Positions 48,948 through 58,360 of a DNA stretch of 64,000 nucleotides are shown here, piece after piece. The notes beneath the pieces are model-generated. The model was not told the DNA's origin and did not search any database. It was given only the letters and a program-made list of their open reading frames with translations. Each line of letters opens with the position of its first letter. The first letter of the stretch is position 1. Both the position numbers and the translations under genes were made by a program. Source of the stretch: an uncultured Eubacteriales bacterium (lineage in GTDB: Bacteria > Bacillota > Clostridia > Oscillospirales > Acutalibacteraceae); contig ONLA01000002.1 of the NCBI GenBank assembly GCA_900318495.1, positions 1 through 64,000 on the forward strand. Direction: 5' to 3'.

Positions 48948-49913
48948 TTAATTCCATTTATCAATGACGGTTTTAGGTGATTCGGGCACAGCTCCCAAGT
49001 CCATTCCGAGGCTCTTTAAAAGATCCTTCGCGGCGTTGTAGCCCATCTTCTTTTGACGGTTGTTCATAGCGGCAACCTCGATGATTACAGCCAAGTTTCG
49101 TCCGGGCTTAACCGGGATGGTCAGCGTGGGAACCTCCACTCCCAAAATCTCCATATATTCGTTGTCAAGTCCCATACGGTCATAAACCTTGGAGTTGTCC
49201 CACAGCTCAAGGTTGACAACCATATCTATTTTTTCGTCTGTTTTTACCGCGCCCATACCGAAAAGCTGACGCGCGTTAATTATTCCTATGCCTCTGAGCT
49301 CGATAAAATGGCGGATGTTCTGCGGCGACGTGCCGATAAGCGTGCTTGCGCTTGTTCGGCGGATTTCAACAGCGTCGTCCGCGACAAGGCGGTGTCCGCG
49401 CTTAATCAGCTCAATTGCGGTTTCGCTTTTACCTACTCCGCTGTCGCCCACAAGCAGGCAGCCTTCGCCGTATACCTCAACCAGAACTCCGTGTCTTGTA
49501 ATTCTCGGGGCAAGCTCACGGTTCAAAAAGGATACAAGACGCGCGGTTAAATCGGACGTAGTTTCCTCGCTTCTGAAAATAGAAACCTTATGCAGCTTCG
49601 CGCTTTCCAAAATTACATTTGACGGCTCAATATGACGGCAGATTATAACCGCCGGCGGACCGAAGCTGAAAATGGAGTCGATAACCATCCGCTGAGCCTC
49701 CGAGCCGAACCTGTTAAGATAGGCAAATTCGGTGTTGCCGAGCACCTGGATTTTTTTGTTGTCAAAAAACTCAAAGTAACCCGTAAGCTCAAGTCCCGGT
49801 CTGTTTATTTCGACCGTAGATATTTTAATGTCCTCATAGTTTTCAGCCACATATACGCTTTGAAGCTCCAAACGGTTGACGATTTCGGATAAAGGTACGG
49901 AAAATTCAGACAT
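48948..49913 (-). CDS. hprK: HPr kinase/phosphorylase
   Basis: A 321-residue bifunctional enzyme that phosphorylates HPr on Ser46 and reverses it. Walker A is in LLVGDSGVGKSETAIELIKRGHRLVADD, the signature in ELRGIGIINARQLFGMGAV, and the His is in ITRHGVLVEVYGEG. The start is ATG 49913, six bases after AGGTGG. It heads the 16-gene run down to hemZ. It is functionally linked with HPr at 15449 (Ser46 present). Confidence 0.96.
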   Translation of the reverse strand: MSEFSVPLSEIVNRLELQSVYVAENYEDIKISTVEINRPGLELTGYFEFFDNKKIQVLGNTEFAYLNRFGSEAQRMVIDSIFSFGPPAVIICRHIEPSNVILESAKLHKVSIFRSEETTSDLTARLVSFLNRELAPRITRHGVLVEVYGEGCLLVGDSGVGKSETAIELIKRGHRLVADDAVEIRRTSASTLIGTSPQNIRHFIELRGIGIINARQLFGMGAVKTDEKIDMVVNLELWDNSKVYDRMGLDNEYMEILGVEVPTLTIPVKPGRNLAVIIEVAAMNNRQKKMGYNAAKDLLKSLGMDLGAVPESPKTVIDKWN

Positions 49914-49950
49914 ATTGCCACCACCTTGATAAATTTGGGTATAACGATAC

Positions 49951-49978
49951 ATTATAATTAAATATCATTATACTACAA
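49951..49978 (-). promoter_or_regulatory. Candidate promoter of the hprK run
   Basis: On the minus strand, -35 TTGTAG (49973-49978), 16 bases, -10 TATAAT (49951-49956). A second TATAAT lies 16 bases upstream of the first. The hprK ATG follows after about 38 bases. Confidence 0.45.
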
Positions 49979-50022
49979 ATTATCCAAAAGATAAAGTCTT
50001 TTAATGAATTAAATATCATATT

Positions 50023-50613
50023 TTAGGACATTTTACGGAATATTTTTTTGATGTCTGTTTTTAATTCTTTATCAGAATTAATATACGCGATTTCCACACC
50101 TTCTGTGCTGTTTCTTTGCAGGCTGTTGAAAATTGAAAGGTAGTCAAGCTTAACCGAAGGGTGGTTTTTCTGACACAGCCTCAGCTTCTCCTCGACCGTA
50201 CTCAGTATTCCGGGACTGTCGCCCACCCTGCGCAGCGCTTCGCCGTCGCACAAAGCCACATACGCCACCGGTGAAAAATAGGTCTGTGTGGAAATATAGC
50301 TGATGTCATCCTGCATTACCCTGTCCTTTAAGTCAATGTGAACGAGCAGCAGCCTGAGCTTGGCAAGCGACAGGTGCGGGATGTACTTTTCCTTTGCAAG
50401 ACGGCAGGCGTCCTCAAAGGACGAAGCCGGAATAACCGTTTTGTGCGGCTTTTCGTCCGAGGAAAGCTTGTAAAAGGTGTAATAAAGCTGTCCGTGCTCC
50501 TTTGTTACGCTTACGTTTTCGATTATTGCGGCGGTTTCAATTTTACGCGACGAGCTGCAGCCCGGGAAAATCATCACAACAAACAGCATAATTACCGCCA
50601 AAAAACGCTTCAT
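50023..50613 (-). CDS. Short GerAC-like germination lipoprotein
   Basis: A 196-residue protein with a lipoprotein signal (MKRFLAVIMLFVVMIFPGCSSS, lipobox Cys 19). It has RKIETAAIIENVSVTKEHGQLYYTFYKLS and LSLAKLRLLLVHIDL, similar to the N-terminal domain of GerAC. Full-length GerC subunits have about 360-400 residues; the C-terminal domain is missing here, with a clean stop and no continuing frame. It overlaps gerAB by four bases. It could be a genuine short form or the result of a deletion. Confidence 0.75.
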   Translation of the reverse strand: MKRFLAVIMLFVVMIFPGCSSSRKIETAAIIENVSVTKEHGQLYYTFYKLSSDEKPHKTVIPASSFEDACRLAKEKYIPHLSLAKLRLLLVHIDLKDRVMQDDISYISTQTYFSPVAYVALCDGEALRRVGDSPGILSTVEEKLRLCQKNHPSVKLDYLSIFNSLQRNSTEGVEIAYINSDKELKTDIKKIFRKMS

Positions 50614-51659
50614 TTATTTTTCCTCCCTGTAAAGATATATGCAAGCGGAATCAAAACCGCCACAACCGCGGTAAAAATAATGAGAATAAGGTCATTGGTA
50701 AAAAATTCCTTTACAGAATTATTCCATTCCGCCGTAAAGCTGACAATAAAAATAATCACACTGAAAACCGCCGAGTTCTTCACTCCTCCGCTGCCCGTAC
50801 ATTTATTAATACAGCTCAAAAACATTGATATAATCATAAATACCGACATTGTGGCAAGCGCGGTAAAAAAGCTCTCGATTCCTCCGAACAGGTCAAAATG
50901 GGCAACCCTTGACAAAATAAAGGTTTGGTAATCCTGACGCTGCGCGTACGCTCCAACCGAAAACGTCACAAAAAACAACACTAAAGCATATTTCAACGCT
51001 GTAAACAAAAGCGCGAGAAAAGGCTGTTTAAGCTTAAAGTTTTCCGTGTCACCGGCAAAACAGGCATAAATTACAGCGATGAAGGACGGCGCGCAAAAAT
51101 ATATAAAGGTTGAAGCTGCGGCGTCAAAATCAGTTTCAAGCGAAAAACTGCCGTTGGCAAAATCAAGCGAACCGACGCTTCCGCCAAACATCAACAGATT
51201 TGTAACCAAAGCGAAAACAAACAGAAAAATCCCGAAACGCGTTATTATATTTGCTCCCTTGTACGCCGCGTAAACACAGGCTGCGAGCACACAAAGTCCT
51301 ATAACGCACGGACTTGCTCCGGGGTAATACTTCTCACAAAACATATCTGTGTACGGAAGCAAAAAGTAAGCTGCCGCGTATACAAAATACAGCGAATAAA
51401 CCGACGCAAGCGGAATTTTCAGCTTCGGCGTTATTTTTTCCGACAACGCCAAAAAGTCGGTGTCACAGCGCTTTTTCAGTATTACCGCCGGCAAAAACAT
51501 CACCGCGCAAACCGCCATGCCGCCGAGCATACACAAAAGATTAACCGTGAACGAATTTTCGGGCGAAACATTATTATTCTGTAAAAGAATAACCGAACAG
51601 GCACACAGCATTAACGTAAGCATTAACCGCTTTGAAGAATATTTTATTTCCCGGTGCAA
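50610..51659 (-). CDS. Spore germination permease, GerAB-like
   Basis: A 349-residue protein with about ten membrane helices, of the amino-acid permease-like GerAB family (endospore germination permease): RLMLTLMLCACSVILLQ at the start, KLKIPLASVYSLYFVYAAAYFLLPYTDMFC, and basic TGRKNK end. In GerA receptors the B subunit binds the germinant. Directly abuts gerAA (stop and start touch) and overlaps gerC. Confidence 0.85.
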   Translation of the reverse strand: MHREIKYSSKRLMLTLMLCACSVILLQNNNVSPENSFTVNLLCMLGGMAVCAVMFLPAVILKKRCDTDFLALSEKITPKLKIPLASVYSLYFVYAAAYFLLPYTDMFCEKYYPGASPCVIGLCVLAACVYAAYKGANIITRFGIFLFVFALVTNLLMFGGSVGSLDFANGSFSLETDFDAAASTFIYFCAPSFIAVIYACFAGDTENFKLKQPFLALLFTALKYALVLFFVTFSVGAYAQRQDYQTFILSRVAHFDLFGGIESFFTALATMSVFMIISMFLSCINKCTGSGGVKNSAVFSVIIFIVSFTAEWNNSVKEFFTNDLILIIFTAVVAVLIPLAYIFTGRKNK

Positions 51660-53114
51660 TCAGTCTTCCTCCGTTTCAGGAAATTTTTGAACGCGTATTG
51701 TATGCGAACCCAGCTTTTTCCAGCTTGCTCTTATGAAAACATCACGCATTGACCTCAGCGAAAAAGGTGACAGTGAGGACATATACGGCACGCCGAGCGA
51801 GGATTTTGAGCACATACTTATAATTGTAACGGCTGTGACAAGCACTATTCCCCACAGACCGGCTATTCCGGCGGTTACAATCAGCACTACGCGCAGTATG
51901 GTCACCGGCGGATACAGCGGCGAGGTAACATAACTGCATATTGCGGCGGTCGCGACCACCATAAGTGTAGAAGCGCTGATTATTCCCGCGTTCACAGCGC
52001 TTTCGCCTACCACCAAACCGCCGACTATGCTAACGGCGTGGCCGAGCGATTTCGGAATACGAAGCCCCGCCTCCTTCATAATCTCGTAAACAAAGGTGAT
52101 AAGAAGAACCTCAAGAGTTACCGGAAGCGGAGTAACGGCAAGCGATTCCGATGTTTTTATGAGTATCCATGTGGGAATATATTCGGGGTGAAACTGGGCG
52201 AGCGCTACATAAAGCGCCGGCGCGAAAACCGCGAAGAAAAACGACAGGTATTTTATTAAGCGAATCAGCGTAGCGTAATAACTGCGGTTCGAATAATCAT
52301 CAACACCCTGAAATTCCTCCACAAACAACCTCGGTACAATTATGACCGCCGGCGTTCCGTCAACAATAACCGCAATCCTTCCCTCGGTCAGCTTACCGCA
52401 AACTGTGTCGGGGCGTTCCGAAATACCTACACCCGAAAACAGTCTGCTTGTGCTTTTGTCCTCAAGGTATTCCGACAAATAGCCCGACGCCAAAACAGTA
52501 GGAAGCTGACAGGCTTCAAGCCTTTTTTTAAGCTTTTTTATCAGCAAAGGCGAAGCGCAGTGCTTTAGGTAGCAAATCATAATCTGGGTTTTTGACTCGG
52601 TTCCGACTGTCATTTGTTCGAACACAAGGTCGGGATTTTTAATCCGGCGCCGTATCATCGACATATTAACCCTCAAAGGTTCGGTAAAGCCCTCTCTCGC
52701 TCCGCGCTGAACGACCTCGCTTTCAGGCTCGCTTACGCTGCGGTACGAATAACCCTGAACGCCTGTTGCAAGCATTTTTTCGCAGCCGTCAAGAACAATG
52801 ACGGCAAAGCCCGAGGTTAAAAAGGAAATTAATTCTTGTGTGGAATTAAATTCAATCATATCGCAGCTTCCGGAAACCGAGTTAATTATCGTTTCAATCG
52901 CTTCGTCAGGAGTCTGACCGCCGAAATCATACATCATAAGCGGATTGAGAACCGACTGCGCGAGCTCGTCCTTTGAACACAGACCTTCGATTGTAATTAC
53001 CGCGCCCTTTAATTTATTATTCGATTTCAGAATTATATCCCTGACCGTAAGGTCAGCCGAATCCGAAAACATTTTGCTTAAGCTTAATTTAATTTTGCTC
53101 AATGTATCTTCCAT
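51660..53114 (-). CDS. Germinant receptor A subunit, GerAA-like
   Basis: A 484-residue protein. It has a soluble N-terminal half (about 1-270) with VQGYSYRSVSEPESEVVQRGAREGFTEPLRVNMSMIRRRIKNPDLVFEQ, the SKTQIMICYL strand and RIAVIVDGTPAVIIVPRLF. The membrane part (about 280-430) has TPLPVTLEVLLITFVYEIMKEAGLRIPKSLGHAVSIVGGLVVGESAVNAGIIS, the GerA/SpoVAF hallmark. Start 53114 has CAGGTGA upstream. It forms the inner-membrane nutrient receptor of spores with the two genes downstream. Confidence 0.94.
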   Translation of the reverse strand: MEDTLSKIKLSLSKMFSDSADLTVRDIILKSNNKLKGAVITIEGLCSKDELAQSVLNPLMMYDFGGQTPDEAIETIINSVSGSCDMIEFNSTQELISFLTSGFAVIVLDGCEKMLATGVQGYSYRSVSEPESEVVQRGAREGFTEPLRVNMSMIRRRIKNPDLVFEQMTVGTESKTQIMICYLKHCASPLLIKKLKKRLEACQLPTVLASGYLSEYLEDKSTSRLFSGVGISERPDTVCGKLTEGRIAVIVDGTPAVIIVPRLFVEEFQGVDDYSNRSYYATLIRLIKYLSFFFAVFAPALYVALAQFHPEYIPTWILIKTSESLAVTPLPVTLEVLLITFVYEIMKEAGLRIPKSLGHAVSIVGGLVVGESAVNAGIISASTLMVVATAAICSYVTSPLYPPVTILRVVLIVTAGIAGLWGIVLVTAVTIISMCSKSSLGVPYMSSLSPFSLRSMRDVFIRASWKKLGSHTIRVQKFPETEED

Positions 53115-53214
53115 ATTAATCACCTGCTTTGGCTTATTATTGGCAGAAAATGAAAAAATATCAAAGAAAGCTAATAAATTAAGCTCAGCGGCAAATAATG
53201 AAAACGGTGATTGA

Positions 53215-53883
53215 ATGTTAATATCTGTAATCCGCACTGTAATTTTATATGTCTTTATTATCGTCGCGCTCAGACTTATGGGCAAGCGGCAAATCAGCGA
53301 TATGCAGCCGAGCGAGCTTGTTGTAACAATGGTGATTTCCGACATTGCGTCGCTGCCTATGCAAAACACCTCTCAGCCGCTTTTGAGCGGCGTTGTGCCT
53401 GTGCTTATTCTCATTGCCCTTGAAATCGCTATGAGCGTGTTGATGATGAAAAGCAGGTTTTTCAGAAAAATAATTTGCGGAAGCCCCGTTGTTTTGATTG
53501 ACGACGGAAAGCTTTTGCAAAATCAAATGAAAAGGCTGAGGCTGACCACGGCTGAGCTTTGCGCCCAGCTCAGAAGTCAAAATATTTTCAGCCTTGACGA
53601 TGTTCAGTACTGCGTTGTTGAAACAAACGGTACAATAAGCGTGCTTGAAAAACCGCAAAAAAGAACGCCCAGCGCTGAAGAACTGGGCATAAAGGCTGCT
53701 GATTCCAAACCCGACAGCATTGTTGTCAGCGACGGAAAAATCGTTGAAAGCGGTCTTTCGCTTTGCGGACACAAAAGGTCGGATGTGTTTAAAATTCTGA
53801 AAAAGAATAAAACCGCGCTTGGCAAGGTTTTTATTATGACATTAAACGCGGACGGCAAATACAAGGTTATTGAAAAGGAGTAA
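53215..53883 (+). CDS. DUF421/YetF-like membrane protein
   Basis: A 222-residue YetF-family protein. Three N-terminal helices (about 5-85) include VALRLMGKRQISDMQPSELVVTMVISDIASLPM, then a cytoplasmic domain (about 90-220) has GSPVVLIDDGKLLQNQMKRLRLTTAELCAQLRSQNIFSLDDVQYCVVETNGTISVL. Members are linked to spore or envelope functions in firmicutes, and no activity is proven. It is divergent from the gerA operon and followed three bases later by a DUF4363 gene, a pair often seen together in spore-forming Clostridia. Confidence 0.9.
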   Translation: MLISVIRTVILYVFIIVALRLMGKRQISDMQPSELVVTMVISDIASLPMQNTSQPLLSGVVPVLILIALEIAMSVLMMKSRFFRKIICGSPVVLIDDGKLLQNQMKRLRLTTAELCAQLRSQNIFSLDDVQYCVVETNGTISVLEKPQKRTPSAEELGIKAADSKPDSIVVSDGKIVESGLSLCGHKRSDVFKILKKNKTALGKVFIMTLNADGKYKVIEKE

Positions 53884-53886
53884 GGT

Positions 53887-54267
53887 ATGAAAAGGATAAT
53901 AATAACCATCGTTTTGCTGGCAGCCGGTATTGCGGCGTCGGTCGCGGAATTAATCTACATCGGCAAAACAGCCGACAACTACACAGACAGAATTAAAGCA
54001 GTGGATGTTTTAGTTATGAAAGATGATTTTGTAAAAGCGTCGGAATTATGCAGACAGATAAATTATGACTGGGATAATACCTCGAAGCTTTTGGACACGA
54101 TGCTTATTCACGATTATATTGACAGCATAGGAATTAATCTGTCACAAATGAAAACCTACATTGATAACTGCAGTCCGGAAATGTACTTTGCGGGCAGCGC
54201 CGGGGCAAAAAAAGGACTCGCCTCCATAAAAGGAAGCGAGTACCCTGTTTTTGATAATATTTTTTAA
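53887..54267 (+). CDS. DUF4363-like membrane-anchored protein
   Basis: A 126-residue protein with an N-terminal membrane helix (RIIITIVLLAAGIAASVAELIYI) and a helical extracytoplasmic domain with NYDWDNTSKLLDTMLIHDYIDSI and FAGSAGAKKGLASIKGSEYPVFDNIF. It resembles DUF4363 proteins that accompany DUF421 genes. Its function is unknown; the pairing suggests a complex with the YetF-like protein. AAGGAGTAAGGT overlaps the stop of the previous gene and serves as its ribosome-binding site. Confidence 0.82.
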   Translation: MKRIIITIVLLAAGIAASVAELIYIGKTADNYTDRIKAVDVLVMKDDFVKASELCRQINYDWDNTSKLLDTMLIHDYIDSIGINLSQMKTYIDNCSPEMYFAGSAGAKKGLASIKGSEYPVFDNIF

Positions 54268-54283
54268 ATTATACCGAACCGGA

Positions 54284-55309
54284 TTAAGCGGCTTTTTCGG
54301 CAGCTTTCTTGGCGGCCTTTTTGTTCTGCCACATAACCCAAAGGGGACCGGCGATGCAGATTGAAGAATAACAACCCGAGATTACACCAATCATCATCGG
54401 GAGCGCGAAGCTCTTAACCGAATTGATGTTGAAGATGAACGCGAGAATGTATACAACCAAAATCGCGGACAGTGTGGTTACTGAGGTCATAATTGTTCTT
54501 CTGATGGTCTTGGTACAGCTTACATTGAACACTGTGCCGACATCGGTCTTTCTGCCCATAAGCTTTCTTTCTTCACGAACACGGTCGTAGATTACGATTG
54601 TATCGTTAAGCGAGTAACCGAGAATCATAAGTACTACGGCGATGAAGTTTGAGTCGATAGGCATCTGGAAGATAACATAAAGGAAATAAATCATCGCGAT
54701 ATCATGGAACAAAGCAACCAAAGCCATAACACCCGCGGAAAGACCGCCGATTTTCTTGAATCGGATGGTTACATAAAGTACCATAAGTACGCTTGCCAGA
54801 GCAACCGCGGCAACGCACTTGAGCAGGAACATAAAGCCCATTGACGCGTCAACCGAGTTTGCTTCAAGGTTTTTGAAGTTGTTGTCGGGATACTTTGACT
54901 GAAGGTCTTTTGTGAGCTTTTCCTGGATATCGGTTTTAATTGAATCGTTGCCCGAAAACTGTACGCTTACGTTCTCGCCTGTGTTGCCCATAAGGTCGGT
55001 TGAGAAAGAAGCTGTGATTTTATCAGTGGTGTGCTCCTGAATAAAGTTGCGGAGTTCCTCCTGATCAATCGGTTTTTTATCATTTGTGTAGCTGTATGTC
55101 AGCGTAGCGCCACCCGTGAACTGAATGTCGAGGGTTGTACCGAAAATGAAGTTGCAGATTATACCAATAAGAATAATGCCGAGAGAGATTCCGAAGAAAA
55201 TCTTCTTTTTGCCGACAAAATCAATAACCCTTTTGCCGCCGTTATATTTTTCGCTGATATCCTGTGAGGTCATTGGAGCGTCTGCCTTTGTCTGAACGTC
55301 TTTAGTCAT
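54284..55309 (-). CDS. secF: Protein translocase subunit SecF
   Basis: A 341-residue RND-type membrane protein with about six helices and one periplasmic-side domain. Marks are YNGGKRVIDFVGKKKIFFGISLGIILIG, TGGATLTYSYTN, and RIRFK-like TIRFKKIGGLSAGVMALVALFHDIAMIYFLYVIFQMPIDSNFIAVVLMILGYSLNDTIVIYDRVRE. It uses the proton or sodium gradient to help Sec export. Start 55309 has GGAGGTG seven bases upstream and overlaps secD by eight bases. Confidence 0.96.
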   Translation of the reverse strand: MTKDVQTKADAPMTSQDISEKYNGGKRVIDFVGKKKIFFGISLGIILIGIICNFIFGTTLDIQFTGGATLTYSYTNDKKPIDQEELRNFIQEHTTDKITASFSTDLMGNTGENVSVQFSGNDSIKTDIQEKLTKDLQSKYPDNNFKNLEANSVDASMGFMFLLKCVAAVALASVLMVLYVTIRFKKIGGLSAGVMALVALFHDIAMIYFLYVIFQMPIDSNFIAVVLMILGYSLNDTIVIYDRVREERKLMGRKTDVGTVFNVSCTKTIRRTIMTSVTTLSAILVVYILAFIFNINSVKSFALPMMIGVISGCYSSICIAGPLWVMWQNKKAAKKAAEKAA

Positions 55310-56708
55310 TCTTAGCACCTCCAAACAACACTTTTTTGCGAAGAGGCTTGAAGCCCGCGATACTTCTGAGCATGAGTCTTGAGAAGAAGATACCCATGAT
55401 GAAGTTGGAAATTACACCAACGAGCAGAGTGTAACCGAAGGAGTAAATTGTACCTGTGGTTGACTCGCCGAAGATGAATGAAAGAATATTGGAAGGACCG
55501 AATACAAGCATCAAAATAATTGATACGATTACTACGGTCATATTACCGTCTATGATAGCGGTGAGTGAGTTTTTGGTACCCTTTTCAAGTGCGCCGTCAA
55601 GAGTTCTGCCTCCCCTGAGCTCCTCCTTGATACGTTCGGCTGTGATAACGTTACAGTCAACGCCCATACCGATTGAAAGGATAAGACCGGCAATACCGGG
55701 AAGCGTCATTGTGAATGAGGGGATTGCTGTAAAGTAACCAGAAACCGCGGCAACCGACAGAGCCATTTGTCCGATAAGAGCAATAATGGCGATGAAGCCG
55801 GGAAGTCTGTAGAACACAATCATAATGATTGCGATAACGATAAACGCGATTACAGCGGCATAACCCATTGCGGTGAGAGCGTTTTCACCGAGCGTCGGGC
55901 TGATGTTGCCGTAGTGGGCTGTTTCAAGCTTAAAGGGAAGCGCGCCGGCGTTAATCTTCTGAGCAAGATCGGCGGCTGTCTTAGAGGTAAAGTTACCTGA
56001 AATCTGAGCTTTACCGTCGGAAATAACAGCGCTTACGTTAGGAGCCGAAAGCATAATGTCATCCATCCAGATTGACACCTGCTGGTTTAAGTACTTGGTT
56101 GTTATGTCCTTAAAGGTCTGTGCGCCTTCGCTTGTAAGTTCAAGGTCAACAACGAATTTTCTTGAACCGTCGTTGTCGTTTATGTAACCCGAAGTAGCTT
56201 TTGATACCATATCGCCCTTCATAAGAACTTCTTCGGTATCGCCCGTAGGAGTTTTGTAAACCGGGTTACCGTCCGAACCCATTTCGGTGGTAGCGTAGTT
56301 GCCGCCGGGACGGAACGTAAGCTCTGCCGTTGATGAAATTTCGTTGATTGCGCTTAACGCGTCAAAATCTTTTTCGTCTGATTTCCACGGGAAACGCACA
56401 ATGATTCTGTCGCTGTTTGTATCAGCGTACAGCTCATAGTCTGTGATGCCCTGTGAAACCATACGAAGCTCAATAATTGATTTTGCATCCTGGAGCTGTT
56501 CCGGGGTTGCGTCATAGCCCTCAGCAGGCTTAAACGTAGCCTCAACACCGCCCCTGATGTCAATTCCCCATCTGATGTCGCCGACGCCTTTGATTACTGT
56601 GTTTTTGTTGTCACCATTATAATAGTATACCCCGAAAATCGCAGTAAAGGAAAAGGCGAGTATCAGCAAAGCAACAATGAAGAACACAGGCTTTGGAACT
56701 CTTTTCAT
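55302..56708 (-). CDS. secD: Protein translocase subunit SecD
   Basis: A 468-residue partner of SecF. It has an N-terminal helix (about 7-27), a P1 domain with IRWGIDIRGGVEATFKP, and a membrane half with ALTAMGYAAVIAFIVIAIIMIVFYRLPG, LPGIAGLILSIGMGVDCNVITAERIKEELRGGRTLDGALEKG. The Asp of GMGVDCNV lies in the conserved proton-relay region. Start 56708 has GGAGG ten bases upstream. yajC is not adjacent. A clear promoter and a hairpin at the 5' end of the message lie upstream. Confidence 0.96.
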   Translation of the reverse strand: MKRVPKPVFFIVALLILAFSFTAIFGVYYYNGDNKNTVIKGVGDIRWGIDIRGGVEATFKPAEGYDATPEQLQDAKSIIELRMVSQGITDYELYADTNSDRIIVRFPWKSDEKDFDALSAINEISSTAELTFRPGGNYATTEMGSDGNPVYKTPTGDTEEVLMKGDMVSKATSGYINDNDGSRKFVVDLELTSEGAQTFKDITTKYLNQQVSIWMDDIMLSAPNVSAVISDGKAQISGNFTSKTAADLAQKINAGALPFKLETAHYGNISPTLGENALTAMGYAAVIAFIVIAIIMIVFYRLPGFIAIIALIGQMALSVAAVSGYFTAIPSFTMTLPGIAGLILSIGMGVDCNVITAERIKEELRGGRTLDGALEKGTKNSLTAIIDGNMTVVIVSIILMLVFGPSNILSFIFGESTTGTIYSFGYTLLVGVISNFIMGIFFSRLMLRSIAGFKPLRKKVLFGGAKND

Positions 56709-56762
56709 GCCTTTGAAACCTCCGTAAAATAATTGTCTGAAATGCACTGTTTAAATGCAGAT

Positions 56763-56802
56763 AATAATAACTCTGTTACAAGAGCGCACTTACAGACGTA
56801 AC
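56763..56802 (-). promoter_or_regulatory. Hairpin at the 5' end of the secDF message
   Basis: On the minus strand CTCTGTTAC (56798-56806) pairs with GTAACAGAG (56771-56779), extended by AT pairs across an 18-base loop. It starts within a few bases of the predicted transcription start. It could be a 5' stabiliser or a regulatory leader; alternatively it ends transcripts from the upstream aminotransferase gene. Confidence 0.5.
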
Positions 56803-56808
56803 AGAGCT

Positions 56809-56837
56809 ATTATATGATTTTTTTGCAAAATTGTCAA
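56809..56837 (-). promoter_or_regulatory. secDF promoter (consensus)
   Basis: On the minus strand, -35 TTGACA (56832-56837), 17 bases, -10 TATAAT (56809-56814), a perfect sigma-A consensus. The secD start at 56708 is about 95 bases further on. Confidence 0.82.
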
Positions 56838-56931
56838 TGCAATTGTAAATATTTCGTGATAAAATATTTATCTTTATTTAATGTGCACAAATATAATTGC
56901 AAAAAATGTAACACTATACTAATAGGATATA

Positions 56932-58212
56932 TTATTTTTTAAGAAGCTTCTCGCAAGCCGCAAGCTTTACGCAGATACAGAAAATATCCATGGCAACCCT
57001 GAGTTCGTCATTGGGCGGGAATGTGGGCGCGATACGGATGTTTGTATCGTGCGGGTCGTTGCCGTAGGGATAGGTTGCGCCGGCGTCTGTAAGAACAACC
57101 CCCGCTTCCCTGCAAAGCTGAACAACCCTTTTGGCTGTTCCCTCATAAACGTCAATGCTTACAAAATAGCCGCCGTTGGGCTTTGTCCAATTGCCGATTT
57201 CAACCGGAACAAGCTCTCTTTCAAGTGTGTCGAGAACAATGTCGAATTTTGGTCTGAGCACTTCCTTGTGCTTTTTCATATGCTCGAGCACGCCCTGATA
57301 ATCCTTGAAGTATCTTACATGTCGCAGCATATTCATTTTGTCAAAGCTGATTATCTTGTATTTATAACGCTCCATAAACACCTTCATATTATTGTCGGAT
57401 GCCGCCATAGCAGCCACTCCGGCGCCGGGGAAGGTGATTTTTGAGGTTGAGCAGAAAAGAACCGGCAAATCCTCGTTACCTGTCTTTTTACATTCGTCAA
57501 CTATATTGAGAAGCGTGTCGGGAGTGTCGGTGATGTCGTGGATGCAGTAAGCGTTGTCCCACATAACCCTGAAATCCCGGGCGGCAGGCTTGAGCGCGGC
57601 AATGCGCTTTACCGTTTCGTCGCTGTAGGTTACGCCCGAGGGATTTGAGTACTTTGGAACGCACCACATACCCTTGATTGTATCGTCGGAGGCGACAAGC
57701 TCCTCAACAATGTCCATATCCGGACCGTTTTCGTTCATTGGAACCGGAATCATTTTAAAGCCGAAGTATTCCGTGATGCCGAAGTGACGGTCATAACCGG
57801 GAACCGGACAAAGGAATTTTCTGTCGGCTACCTCATACCATGGCTTGCAGCCCGCGACAATCGGCTTTGTCATCATACAGTCGATTGTGTCGAACATCAT
57901 ACTCAGGCTTGAGTTTCCGCCTACCATTACGTTGCGGTAATCGACCTCAAGAATCTCGCCGAAGAGCTTTCTGCATTCTTCTATTCCCGGCAAAACGCCG
58001 TAGTTTCTGAAGTCCATACCGTCGGAGCCGATACAGCGGCTTTGTCCGGAAAGAGTATCAAGAATTCCGTTTGAAAGCTCAAGCTGGGCGTCTCCGGGCT
58101 TTCCCCTTGCCATATTAAGGTTAAGTCCTTTGGACTTTTCTTCATCGTAAACCTTTTTGAGCTTTAAATATTCCTGTTCAAGCTCCTGCGCGGATAATTT
58201 TAAGTAACTCAT
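56932..58212 (-). CDS. Aspartate aminotransferase-like PLP enzyme (subgroup Ic type)
   Basis: A 426-residue fold-type I aminotransferase. LNMARGKPGDAQLELSNGILD near the start is the mark of the Asp aminotransferase Ic/MocR-like group. The PLP lysine is in CSTSKITFPGAGVAAMAAS, the Asp contact in MWDNAYCIHDI and the carboxylate-binding Arg near the C-terminus in DTNIRIAPTFPP. Likely aspartate/2-oxoglutarate activity by family; other amino donors are possible. It has no close co-transcribed neighbour. Confidence 0.88.
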   Translation of the reverse strand: MSYLKLSAQELEQEYLKLKKVYDEEKSKGLNLNMARGKPGDAQLELSNGILDTLSGQSRCIGSDGMDFRNYGVLPGIEECRKLFGEILEVDYRNVMVGGNSSLSMMFDTIDCMMTKPIVAGCKPWYEVADRKFLCPVPGYDRHFGITEYFGFKMIPVPMNENGPDMDIVEELVASDDTIKGMWCVPKYSNPSGVTYSDETVKRIAALKPAARDFRVMWDNAYCIHDITDTPDTLLNIVDECKKTGNEDLPVLFCSTSKITFPGAGVAAMAASDNNMKVFMERYKYKIISFDKMNMLRHVRYFKDYQGVLEHMKKHKEVLRPKFDIVLDTLERELVPVEIGNWTKPNGGYFVSIDVYEGTAKRVVQLCREAGVVLTDAGATYPYGNDPHDTNIRIAPTFPPNDELRVAMDIFCICVKLAACEKLLKK

Positions 58213-58360
58213 TTTTGCTTCTCCTTATCAAAATATTGCAAAAAAACTTTTCAAACACCACTATATTGTAATACATCAGGGTAGAAAATGCAAGTGTTTT
58301 TGTGTTTTCCTGCATTTTTCGTCGATAATACTAATCGCAATCAGCCTTTGGCACTGCTTT

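Noticed and set aside
53115..53369. Longer start for the GerAA-like gene
   Set aside because: The extra 85 codons run through the divergent control region and into the DUF421 gene on the other strand.
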